This document shows, in pieces, positions 10,601 to 20,648 of a stretch of DNA of 64,000 nt (positions within the stretch are counted from its first letter, which is position 1; each line of letters begins with the position of its first letter). The stretch covers positions 310,001 through 374,000 of the forward strand of contig OW569368.1 in the NCBI GenBank assembly GCA_937625935.1, in the 5' to 3' direction. The stretch is from Tetramitus jugosus (taxonomy: Eukaryota; Heterolobosea; Eutetramitea; Acrasida; Vahlkampfiidae). The notes beneath the pieces were generated by a model. It saw only the letters and a program-made list of their open reading frames with translations, was not told the origin of the DNA and did no database searches. The translations under genes were made by a program, and so were the position numbers.

Positions 10601-13600
10601 TACATAAACTCACCGACATTCTGATCACTGAACAAGATAATACACTCGTAAGTACATCGAGTGATGAAAGGGAGATATTGTAACATGATCTTCTTCTTCT
10701 CTCCCCTTTTCAGAGGCAAGAAATCGGTCGTACACCAAAAGGCCTCGGGTACTGTAGACGTAGGCTGGTCACCTTTTTTGATTGACTGTTTGAGTGTTAC
10801 TGTAAATTGACAATTTTTGTCAAATGGGTTCTCTACTTCCAGTTCAATTTTCCTATTCTCATACACAATATTTGACACTTCGATGAGTTTTTGGAATCGT
10901 TCAGCAATTACATTAGTCCTCAGATTGAACACCATTGTAGCTGGATTGAAAGCTCCAGATCTTTTTGCCTGGAATGTTAGTCGAGCCTCGATTGGAGTGG
11001 AAAATTTAGGTGTGACATCTATTTGGAAGTTGTGTTTGGCCTTTGGCTTCAACGTTAATTTATCCTCCAATAGGATAAACGCCTTTGATCCTTCCAGAAA
11101 GACATTATACTCGATTAAATTTTTTGTGGGGTTGGTCATTTCTATATGTTTTGTTATTTTCTCTTGTAGATTTCCTGTAAATTCGACGGTTGTCTTAGGA
11201 ATGTACTGAGGAAGGGTTTGATATAGATAGACACAAAATAGTAGACTCTCTCTCGGATTAGCCGATAAAATATCATTGGTAGACACCACATAATCGAGTC
11301 GTGCTTCATTGAGAGCTGATACAATCAAGGACGCATTGTGTTCGAAATCACTTGGTTGATTAGGTTTTGAAATAAAACTTTCAAGTTTGTGACTAACATA
11401 AGGGATATGATTGAGAACTAGAGAGGCAAAAACCTTTCCGTCTCGAAGATCTTGTCCGAAATTGGTTACTCTTACTTCCTCGTCAGTGGGAAATTGCTTA
11501 TTCAGGTGAAAGGTCATCCATTTCAAAATAATGTTTTCTGCAGTTCCATAAACATTGCTGCCTGAAAATGCAACCTCAGGACCAGAAAATATTTCCTCAG
11601 ATAATCCCTTGGCTTGTCTTAGATTGATTCTACTCAGCTCAAAAACTTTGATAATTTGATACAGCACTGTTAACCAAGCTTCGACAGATCTATACCGGAA
11701 TTTTTTTTCTGTCATTCTTTTGTGAGAATGATAAGAATTAGGAAATCCTGGGTCAGTAGTTAACTTCTGAAATTCTTCATATGAGAGTAAGAATTCAGGT
11801 CTCACAGAATTTAACAATGCTCCATATGCCTTCAAAAAATTAAGTAACTCCTCATAGTGAATGTAAAGAGTTCTGATTGCTTCAAGTTTGCTTGCTGACA
11901 CCTTTGTTGGTCTCGATGGCGGTCTTTTCCCAGATAGATATTCTATTATGTCATACACTATTCCACCACTGGAGAAAATGATAGTTTTCATTAAATCATC
12001 CACAGGATTTGACAAAATGCTGACATTTAACCAATTTAGAAGTCGATCAATATTTTTCTTGCTATAAAGTTGCCTTAAAGGAGCATCACTAGTTGTGTGA
12101 ACGGAAAGACTTGTAGTTGTAGTATTTCCAGAATAAACCGAGAGTCGCGAAGAAAGAGCGTCATCTTCTCTTGTTATCTCGCTCCTCTCCTTCAAAACTA
12201 AGGTCACGGGCTTATTTTTTTGAGCTTCCAATCTGTAGATATCTCTATTATTGGCCAGGTAGGGATAATTTGTCAACAAGCAATTGTCTGACATACAACT
12301 GACACGTAGACTGTATTTGTTGCCATCATTGTCAAAGAAGTCTATCTTGGAAGTGAAGGATATGGGTTTCGAGGAACAAAATGTCAACTCCACTGGAATC
12401 TGGGTTTTTGTCGCAGTTAATTGTGTACCTTCAGGAAACAATAGTTTGATTGGAATCTTGGAAGTATCGATGGGTAAGCGGTGTTTTACGTCCAATCGCT
12501 CATATCCATCGTTGATTATTGTGAATACTTGGACTATTGGAATGTTCAGAGGTACAACAGGTAGAACTAACTCGGGAATATCGAAAGTTAATGCAGGATC
12601 AGCACCGATACCCATAAGTTGAATCTCAAAGTAACTCTTTTCTATTTCCTTGTCTAAAAATATAGGCAAGATGCAAGAGTACGTTCGCTTCTCTCTGGGC
12701 GTAAAATATATTAGCGCTTGGATTGTTTGACCTGGATTCAGGAATCCAGAGACAGGTTCCATCCAAAAATTTGGATCATCAAAGTTTCCTTTTCTCCATT
12801 CCAACTGAACTGAATCTTCGTTCGTAAAGGTGACTATACTCCTGTGAGGAAGAACTCTAGATTGCTCTAAAATTACTACTCTCTTTCCAAAATCCACAAC
12901 ATGATGAGATGTGATTAATCGAGGCTTGATAGCTCTAGCTCTTACCTCTCGATTAAATCCCATCATTGAAGGAGGAACTCCAGCTAAACTAAGTGCTAAT
13001 GTGAACTTATAGGAGTTAACTGACCGAGGTTTAAAAATAATATAGAATAGAAGACTGCTATTCGGTTCAACAGTGAGCTTGTATCTCCGGGATTCCTTCC
13101 TATCACCCTCCCCGTCGCTCAAAGAATCTAATCCATCTTCTGATCTACATTCATCGCCAGTGTCTGATGATTCAGGAGAATCGATGGTAATAGGTTCATC
13201 TCTATCCGTGGATTCTGTTACTGCTATCCCCTTTTCGTTTGCTATGTGGAAATCAGAGTAGTGGGAAAAATCCAGAAAGAGTACTGCAGGTATAGAACCT
13301 CCCACATTCTTGAATGTGATCTGACTCTTAGCGGATGAACCAACAAAAACATCACCAAAATTCAACAACCCTCCATCCATCTCCACCATCGGTATTTTTG
13401 CTTCACCAATGATAGGAACCTTCAAACTTCGCCCTCCTCTCACATTAATGAGGAGGTTCAGATTAATATTCTGGGCAGAGCTAGGACAAATTTCTAACAA
13501 TAATTTTTGAGTTGAACCTGCGGTCACTCTTCCCCTCATAGGTGTAATCTTGATATCAGCTACAGTGTCTATGTTGAACACAGCAGCATTCTCACTCACA

Positions 13601-16563
13601 TTCTTCAAAGATACTATTTTAGTTTTTCGTTGACCTACCGGTATTGCCCCAAATTCTACTTTCTTTTCACTGCATACTACTTTGGTTTTGCCCATGATTC
13701 CACTAAAACGAATTCGTTGTCTTCTCTGGCTTCCTCTTATGTCTAACCAATAGATATCTTCACAAGAATGAATATCGCCAGGCGTATAAGTAATTTGGAC
13801 AGAGAATGTCCCTCCGGGTGGAATCTCTGCTTGAACTGGAAGTATTTGAAACACTGGTATTGATGGTTGCAAAATATGTGTTGGATTATCCGAGTAGGGC
13901 GTAAAGTTCAATGACTTAACTTCGCTATTATTCAGCTTGTGGAAAGAAAATTGTGCCGTTGAATTTCCCTTGTTTTTCATTGTTATAGTCTCGGTCATAC
14001 TGGACTCCAGACTAAATTCATTAAATCTAAATTTGACATCATCAGTTGAAATATCCACATCTGTTGGTATGACATCACCCATTGCAACAAATTTAATCTT
14101 GCTATGCTCGTTAATGCTCAAGTACATTGTGGTCTGCACGACCTGTATAGTCTCCGAACAGAAAATGACATCAAATCCGGCTGTAGCAAGCGGTGGTATC
14201 ACCTGACTAGGAGGATACACCTTGATTTCACCCGTTTGTGTCAATACCTGCACCAGTATGTATTGATTCAATTGATTTGTTATCCCAAAGGATTTTGTTT
14301 CCGATGCAAACACAGTCATCTGTCCAAAATCTATTAATTTAGGTCCAAACGCTATCCTTGAGAGTTGTTGGTTATTTAGTTTAATTTTGCAATCTCTAAT
14401 CTCGTTCTGAGTGGAAGGCACTGATTTGTGCTTCTTCCTTATTATTTTATTTTCATCAAACTTCGGTGGTTTCTAAAGAGGAGGTGAGTAGAAATTAATT
14501 AGTAGATCTGGTATCAAAAAAGTAGCATACCCTTATTAAGGAAGTGACATCTTGTGATTCAGCTTTGTCAGTAACGAAAAGCAAGTCTTCATTTGTTAGT
14601 GGTATCAGCCTTGGACTAATCATGCCAGAACCAGGCTCCATACCAAGATCCACATCATTAAGTAAGTTTCCAATTTTGTTTGTTTCTTGTTCGGATCGTT
14701 GCTTTTCAACGCGATCTTCTCTCATTGTTCGAATGAAAGAATTATATTGTCCTTCATTCTTCTTCTTCTGATTGTAGAGGTCAAGTTTTGACAGAAAAAT
14801 TTCCGTTTCAGTGTCTTGTCCAATATACTTGCACCTCTTCTCTCGCTTCTTCCCTCCTACTTCTGCCTCTAAGGTTTTCTCAATATCACCAGTCTCGGAT
14901 GTTCTCTTTGTTTTCACATAATTGATTTCTCTCCCAAAGTCCTCTGGGATTTTGTTGATACCACCCATTATTTTGGTTTTAGTTGAGATGCTGTCCGACG
15001 ATCCAAACAAGTTCAAAAATAATTTTGTTAATCCACCAAATGAAAAAGTTAAACGATTCTTAAAGCTTCCCATCTGATTCGGTGCAAATGTCACAACAAT
15101 ATCTGTACTAGAGCATGCGGCTATAACTCCCGTTGCGGGATTGGCAGAAAAATGAGCAACCCTATCGATCGTAAAACTAATAGGATTGGGTTGATAATTG
15201 CGTATACGAATCGATACATCTTGATATGAATGAACCGCACAATTTCCAAATCGAATCTCCTTTTCAGAGATATCAACTCTTAGATTTAAGGCAACTCCAG
15301 ATAATCCAAAATTTAGTTTTTGTTCAGTTTCTACAATCTCGACTATCATCTCGCTATAACAGTCCTCCTTATCATCGGATGTTGCTGACTTGAATCCAAC
15401 ATCTTTAGCTTGGTACTTCGGATGAAAAATTAACCGAATAGGTGTTCTTGATTGTGGTGGTAGTTGGCCCTCAACTGGCAATACAGAGAAATGATCCGCA
15501 GAAACGTCCTCAGCATCGTTATCGTCATTTCTGACCTTCGAAAAACTAAAAGAAGAAGAAAAAGGACTGGGATTAACTAAAAATGCCTTCAAACTTGCTT
15601 CCTGACCGAAATACAGGGGTTGAAATTTTGCCACGCTTAAGGTGCCTATCTCTCCACTAGCACTCACTAACTCTATCTTACTTTCGATAACTTTCATTAT
15701 CACATCGATATGTCGGACTGAATCTCCTGAAAATTCCATTTTCATTGGAAATCTAAACTCTCCGATATTTCCTCCACTTTTTACTTGTATCTGCTTGCAA
15801 GATCAGTCAACTGAAATGAGTAGAACAACGGAAACCACATGAAACTTACCTTAATCTGCTGAGAACTTTTAGCTCCAACAATCCCACTCATTGGTAAAAC
15901 ATATACAGGAGCGTTGTCATCGATAATAAAACGAAATGGTCCCTCCTTCGTGCCAACATTCTTCAATTCAAAAAACTTTGTTTCACTTCTCATCAGAGGT
16001 AAGACTCCCATATCAAATAAGTATGGAACAATAAACTCGGGAGATGGAATCATTGACCTCAATGGAATCTCTATGGTATCATTTTCGGCCAACACCACAC
16101 ACTTATCTTCATAATTGCGAGCCTCTCGGGTACTAAATACTATCTTAAATGAAACTTCTAATCCAGGAGCCAAACCAGTTTTAGGTGGTAAAAAAATTAG
16201 TTGATAGTTGTCAGTCTGTCCTGGTGGTATTACCCGAATTGATATAGTGTTTCGAGATATATTCCGAATTGTAAATAGTTTGCTATACGTGGTATTCGCA
16301 GCAATGCTCTCAAAAATCCCCTCTCGTGGAAACACTGATACTCGCTCTTCAGTGCTTGAAACAACTCCAGTTGAGTATGATTTTGAATCCATTCTGTTGC
16401 TGCGATTATGAATATTGGGAAACATTCGCTCTCCTTCAGTTAGATGACTCGATTGCAAGTCAGAGGGAGTAGACAACCGAGAATTTTGTTTAGAGCTTAC
16501 ATATTGAGCTTTTCCTCTCATATTGTAAGTACTGCTTCTCATTGAAGAAGTTGTTCCATTCAT
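7693..16563 (-). CDS. CFAP47: Cilia- and flagella-associated protein 47 homologue (CFAP47)
   Basis: Three exons on the minus strand: 16563-15850, 15790-14531 and 14472-7693. Introns are 59 and 58 bp, both in phase 0, and splicing gives one 2917-residue protein. It consists largely of repeated ASPM/SPD-2/Hydin-type immunoglobulin-like beta domains (recurring patterns such as VEFGAIPVGQRKTKIVSLKN and FNIDTV). A single calponin-homology domain lies near residues 1630-1745 (nt about 11210-11550, with WMTFHLNKQFP and LRDGKVFASLVLNHI). This order and length match CFAP47, a component of the ciliary axoneme in animals and protists. Its presence implies the organism builds motile flagella. It shares a 250-bp divergent promoter with UTP23. 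HYDIN is the main alternative, but HYDIN is much longer. Confidence 0.85.
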
Positions 16564-16708
16564 TTGATTGTTGTGATCGTATGCGCGCCGTGGTTGTGTC
16601 TATGGCTTCGTTGTTCTTTGTTTGCTTTAATGTTCACTGAAGATGAAGCCAGTCGAAAGTTCATGTGAGAATTCGCTTTTGATCCAAAACAGAACCGTTC
16701 TCATTTGA

Positions 16709-16756
16709 TTGGCGCCCATGGACAGTAGATCATGATGTTGGCATCTTGGCGCCAAA
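16709..16756. promoter_or_regulatory. Pair of E2F-like GGCGCC sites, CFAP47/UTP23 promoter
   Basis: TTGGCGCC at 16709-16716 and a palindromic TTGGCGCCAAA at 16746-16756 lie between the divergent start codons of CFAP47 (16563) and UTP23 (16815). The longer site is 58 bp upstream of the UTP23 ATG. The same core recurs in the SSRP1 promoter. Binding by E2F/DP is inferred from resemblance to TTTSSCGC. Confidence 0.5.
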
Positions 16757-16814
16757 TAAAGTTTTATTGTTTCGTTGTTACCCCGACTCATTTGTGCAAA
16801 GTTCAACAAAAAAC

Positions 16815-17888
16815 ATGAACAACAACAAGAGCAATGGCAGCAGAAAGAGAAGCCGTGGTGGTGCATCATCATCATCATCGTCATCATCATCTAGAGGCAA
16901 CAGTGGCAACAATGGAATGAAGACTTCTCGACCCATCATCTCCACCACCAAGAAGCAAAAGAATCATCAATCGTGCCGAACAGTGAAACCAGTGACTTCA
17001 TTCGAAAAGATTAAGGACGCATTCCGATTCTATCACAAGTTTGGATTTGTAGAACCGTACAACATTTTGTTCGATGCTCAATTCCTCATCATGGCCACAC
17101 AGAATCAAGTCGATTTGGAAGAACAGTTGAAACGAGTCTTGTTGCGCAGTGAAAAATTTAACTTGTTTTGTTCGAATGAAGTGTTGCACTATTTGAGATC
17201 CTGTCCCAATGATCAACACATTAAAGCTGTTGTCATGGCCAAAAAGTTCCAGAGACCTCTCAAGAAGCAGTACATGACCAAGGAGGAACGAAGGAACAAG
17301 AAGAAGGACCTTCAACAACAACAAGAACAAAACTTGTCCAATGACTTGGAATCGCTCAAGAAGATTGCCAATGATACGGTGATGGAAGCTCTCGGTGAAG
17401 GCAATTCTAGAAAGTTTATTGTTGCACTGGGAGACAATCATTTGCGAACTCTGGTGCACAAAAAGTATCCTACGACACCTACTCTGAGAGTCATTAGAGA
17501 AACGATTGCTATTGATGCACCAAGTCAAACTGCCAGAGGTGTTGCAAAACAAAAGGAACAAAAAGTAGTGGAGAAGCACTCTCAGTTGACACCGTGGGAA
17601 CGAGAGCAATTGTTGAAATTGCAAAAGCCAACTGCTGCATCCGATGATGAAGACACTGATGCAGCAAAACTTCAGAAGCAACAACATGTTCAGATCCTGA
17701 CAACGGATATGGATGTTGCTGACGAGGGAGATGAAGAACACGAGTCCACTCACAAACCGGAACTGGAGAATGAAGATCAAGAAGAGCAGGAAGAAGAGGA
17801 AGGACAGGAAGAACAATATGAATCAGAAAGTTCAAACGGTAGCGAAGATGAAGATGAGCCTCAAACCAAGAAGAGCAAGAAAAACTGA
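16815..17888 (+). CDS. UTP23: rRNA-processing protein UTP23 (PIN-like, small-subunit processome)
   Basis: Start chosen at 16815 (AAAACATGAAC). An in-frame ATG at 16746 would fall on the palindromic promoter motif. After a basic Ser/Gly-rich N-terminus (SRKRSRGG) comes the UTP23/FCF1-type PIN domain, about residues 60-230: FYHKFGFVEPYNILFDAQFL, then LLRSEKFNLFCSNEVLHYL, and later FIVALGDNHLRTLVHKKYP. This mirrors the strand order of UTP23, which acts in the nucleolus in early 18S rRNA processing and U3/snR30 release. The C-terminal ~100 residues are acidic (Glu/Asp runs) and end in a basic KKSKKN tail, typical of nucleolar proteins. It is longer than human UTP23 because of these tails. FCF1 is the alternative, but the family-specific phrases fit UTP23 better. 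Confidence 0.75.
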   Translation: MNNNKSNGSRKRSRGGASSSSSSSSSRGNSGNNGMKTSRPIISTTKKQKNHQSCRTVKPVTSFEKIKDAFRFYHKFGFVEPYNILFDAQFLIMATQNQVDLEEQLKRVLLRSEKFNLFCSNEVLHYLRSCPNDQHIKAVVMAKKFQRPLKKQYMTKEERRNKKKDLQQQQEQNLSNDLESLKKIANDTVMEALGEGNSRKFIVALGDNHLRTLVHKKYPTTPTLRVIRETIAIDAPSQTARGVAKQKEQKVVEKHSQLTPWEREQLLKLQKPTAASDDEDTDAAKLQKQQHVQILTTDMDVADEGDEEHESTHKPELENEDQEEQEEEEGQEEQYESESSNGSEDEDEPQTKKSKKN

Positions 17889-17935
17889 ATTCCAAAAGAT
17901 TTTCCATCCATCATGCAACTCAAATAAAACAAAGT

Positions 17936-18193
17936 ATGATGAATGATATTGAGAAACAAGACGAACTTGTCGTACGGAAACTTCAGGGAACTGCCTGTAA
18001 AGATATTGTCAATCAAAGTTATTCCTGTTTTAAATCTGATGAGGATCCTGACAAAGACCGCAACCAAACCATCGTCATTACTCATGTATGCGATGATCTG
18101 ATGAACAAGGCAATGGAATGCATATTGAAGAACAATCTGGAACACTTGATATCTGTGGAGAAATCAGAAGGGGACGAATCATCTCCAAGCTAG
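17936..18193 (+). CDS. Small twin-CX9C (CHCH-like) protein, probably mitochondrial intermembrane space
   Basis: An 85-residue frame begins only 47 bp after the UTP23 stop. It has exactly four cysteines in two CX9C pairs (C21/C31 and C52/C62) with a 20-residue polar loop between, the pattern of coiled-coil-helix proteins imported and oxidised by the MIA40 relay. There is no presequence or membrane segment, as expected for that import route. Known twin-CX9C proteins act in cytochrome c oxidase assembly or respiratory complexes. I cannot assign which member this is (COX17, COA, CMC and NDUF types all share the spacing). The cysteine pattern is seen directly; localisation is inferred. Two adjacent ATGs (17936, 17939) are equally possible starts. 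Confidence 0.6.
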   Translation: MMNDIEKQDELVVRKLQGTACKDIVNQSYSCFKSDEDPDKDRNQTIVITHVCDDLMNKAMECILKNNLEHLISVEKSEGDESSPS

Positions 18194-18462
18194 CGGGGAT
18201 ATATAAGGACACTCGAAATGCTTATCCATACCAAACTTTGAATGGTCGGTGGCGAAACCGATTCCTGTCACGAGCTGAGGAAGAAGAACCACTTTGGTAC
18301 AAGATCCGTGTGTGCAGAAAAATGATCCATCCAATAGAACTGAAAAAAATTGACGTCATTTTATTATTGTTTGACGATTGTGTGGAGTACAAAATCCTTC
18401 TGATATCGTGGTAGTCTCAAAAATTGGGCAAAAGCTCATGACTCTTCTTTGGTTCGTGTCAC

Positions 18463-20142
18463 CTACTGTGTAGCCAGATAGTGTCTCATCACCATTTGAT
18501 TCATCCATGGATAGCTCTGCTTCATCAAATTCGTTGTAGCAATAGGTGCTCTCTGGTTGAAGACAAATGGCGTGTTCATGTCTCTTGCTCTCATCTGTTG
18601 CTTCCATCCTTTGCTGCACTGAGCAATCGAGTGGCGCTTATTGTTGTTATTATGATTCATACTCTCCTCTAGTAAAATCTCTTCGGAACTCTTCTCTTCT
18701 ACACTGTTGGTATTCGCGGCTGATGGCAATGGTGCACCGTCAGTGGCACTACCATTGAGATTCATCAATCTCCTTCGAGAGAGGTTGATTGCATCGGATC
18801 CCTGAGCCAATCTCTTTTGCAACATTGGCTTATAGTTTTGATCATCTCTCACAGCTTGTGCCACCATGGTCTCATACTGTACAATCAAGTGATTGTTTGG
18901 ATCTTTGCCAATCTCTTGAATTCTCTGAATGACTTGATCATACAGCTTGCACTCATCGCTTGTCAAATGATATTGCACTTCTGGAGATGCCTCCTGTTCA
19001 TCATACAATGGATTCATCAAGTAGTAGCACTTGACATCACATTCACCGTACAGTTGATTGGCTTGATCCTTGTTCAACAGCTTGAGTGTGTTCTTGTATC
19101 CCATGTGAGTGGTGCTGCCCCATGAAGATGAGTAACGCCTACCGCCATTGTTACTATTGTTGGGTGATGCCTCATCTGGTTGTTGTTGTTGTTGTTGTTG
19201 TAATCTTTGTTGTAATGTGTTTGTGATGGAGTAGCGATGACTGCGTGTACTGCTGCCTGCGAGCGTGTTTGTCGATGATGGAGAAGATGGTGCTGAAGCA
19301 CTGGTGTCATCCGACGTGTTTTTTTCAGTTTGGGCCGATTCAGTGGTTGTGCTAGTGTTGTTTGCTGTAGTGGTAGTAGTAGTAGTTGTTGTTGTAGTTG
19401 TAGTAGTAGTAGTAGCAGTAGCAGTAGTCGTATTAGGGGATGAAGAGAGAGGAGAGTCTTGAACCAGTTGTGGGACCGTGGAGGATATCCTTCTGTTGAA
19501 CAGTGCACTCTGAATAATTCGTTCGGATGTGCTTCCAACGACACTACCATTGGCAGACAAGCTCTTTCTGGTGGGCATGGGCACAGAGATGTCTCTTCTC
19601 GATGGTAATATTGTTACACCACTTGTTGGAGGAACTGGAGGAGGCACATGATTAGATGTGACTGCTGCTGTTGTTGTTGTTGTTGTTGTTGTAGTAGGTG
19701 TGTTGTTGTTGTTGTTGTTGGAAGTCGATGGAGAATCAGAGGAGGGAGACAATGTAGGTTGTGTCGATATTCTACGAATAGGTCTCTTGACAATGGACGA
19801 TGTGATGACTCTGGGTGAATTGACTGGTGATGATGCAGGTGAATGGTTGGACACTACTGCTGCTGCTGTTGCTGTTGTTGTTGTTTCTTCAACTGTTGTA
19901 GCTGATGATGAAGTTGCAGTGGTAGGTACAGGTGAGGATGAAAGTGATGATGCTGCTGGTGATCCAGTGTTATTGTGTACATTTCTGTTGACGAAAACAG
20001 CAGATGTCGTCGGTGGAGTACCAATAGGTGTTCCTTCTCCACTTCCTCCAATGCTGCCGTGGTTGGGCTTGGTTCGGACTCTGACTTGAAATTTTCTGAC
20101 GGCTGATACCGGTTCGTTGCCACTAGATGATGTATCACTCAT
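18463..20142 (-). CDS. Ser/Thr-rich low-complexity protein, function unknown
   Basis: A single 559-residue frame. The first ~330 residues are low-complexity Thr, Ser, Pro, Asn and Gln tracts, with short basic phosphosite-like patches such as RRISTQPTLSPSS. The only ordered-looking part is residues ~350-470, with NTLKLLNKDQANQLYGECDVKCYYLMNPLYDEQ followed by an amphipathic helical stretch (YDQVIQRIQEI, MVAQAVRDD). No membrane segment or signal peptide is visible. I do not recognise a family. The N-terminal MSDTSSSGNEPVSAVRKFQVRVRTK and the ordered core look like real coding sequence, and the opposite-strand frames are simple repeats. The gene is transcribed toward the twin-CX9C gene, leaving about 270 bp between the two stops in which I see nothing. 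Confidence 0.6.
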   Translation of the reverse strand: MSDTSSSGNEPVSAVRKFQVRVRTKPNHGSIGGSGEGTPIGTPPTTSAVFVNRNVHNNTGSPAASSLSSSPVPTTATSSSATTVEETTTTATAAAVVSNHSPASSPVNSPRVITSSIVKRPIRRISTQPTLSPSSDSPSTSNNNNNNTPTTTTTTTTTAAVTSNHVPPPVPPTSGVTILPSRRDISVPMPTRKSLSANGSVVGSTSERIIQSALFNRRISSTVPQLVQDSPLSSSPNTTTATATTTTTTTTTTTTTTTTANNTSTTTESAQTEKNTSDDTSASAPSSPSSTNTLAGSSTRSHRYSITNTLQQRLQQQQQQQPDEASPNNSNNGGRRYSSSWGSTTHMGYKNTLKLLNKDQANQLYGECDVKCYYLMNPLYDEQEASPEVQYHLTSDECKLYDQVIQRIQEIGKDPNNHLIVQYETMVAQAVRDDQNYKPMLQKRLAQGSDAINLSRRRLMNLNGSATDGAPLPSAANTNSVEEKSSEEILLEESMNHNNNNKRHSIAQCSKGWKQQMRARDMNTPFVFNQRAPIATTNLMKQSYPWMNQMVMRHYLATQ

Positions 20143-20648
20143 GATTTTTTAAAAAAAAATTTTACTCCTATATCGGTTATGATGTTTGTTGTTGGTTGCA
20201 GTGTTTGTTTGTTTGTTTGTTGTTTGTTGTTTGTTCGAGGAAAAAAAAAGTGGAAGAGGAGATGTAGTTGTTCGGTGGGGTTTGGTGGACTGTCTGGTTC
20301 GTGGTTTTTTTTTGGTCGGTATTGTTGGATAGTGTTTGGATGTTTGGGCCCTTGTAGGTTCGCAAAATTTTGTGTGCGCTTTTTGATGATGGTTGCTGTG
20401 CAAGGTGTCAAATTCCCCTTTGTGCTGGACCGATGTCAATCATATTTCCTCATTCTACCTGACAGGTGTCAAGGAGATATTTACTCCGCATCCGCCAACA
20501 ATTTGAAGCTTCCTCTGCGATTAGATTTTCCTCGGGCCTCGTAGTTTTACTGGAAACCTGCAGAGCTCCGAGAAGCATTCGAGTGCTCGTTATAAGTTCC
20601 TCACGGTTCACTTTATTTGAGGTATAATATCCTCAACGTTCCGCACCC
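20143..20648. other. Non-coding spacer with (TTTG)n tract
   Basis: About 500 bp between the start of the Ser/Thr-rich gene and the stop of the phosphoesterase gene, both on the minus strand, so it contains the former's promoter. It has a TTTG repeat near 20200-20235 and several poly-T runs. No convincing coding frame or RNA gene was seen. Confidence 0.4.

Noticed and set aside
18118-18414. 98-codon plus-strand frame overlapping the end of the twin-CX9C gene
   Set aside because: Different frame from the CX9C protein, no motif, and runs into non-coding sequence.
20200-20240. TTTG repeat as a possible CRISPR-like or satellite array
   Set aside because: Simple four-base repeat with no spacers, similar to other low-complexity tracts.
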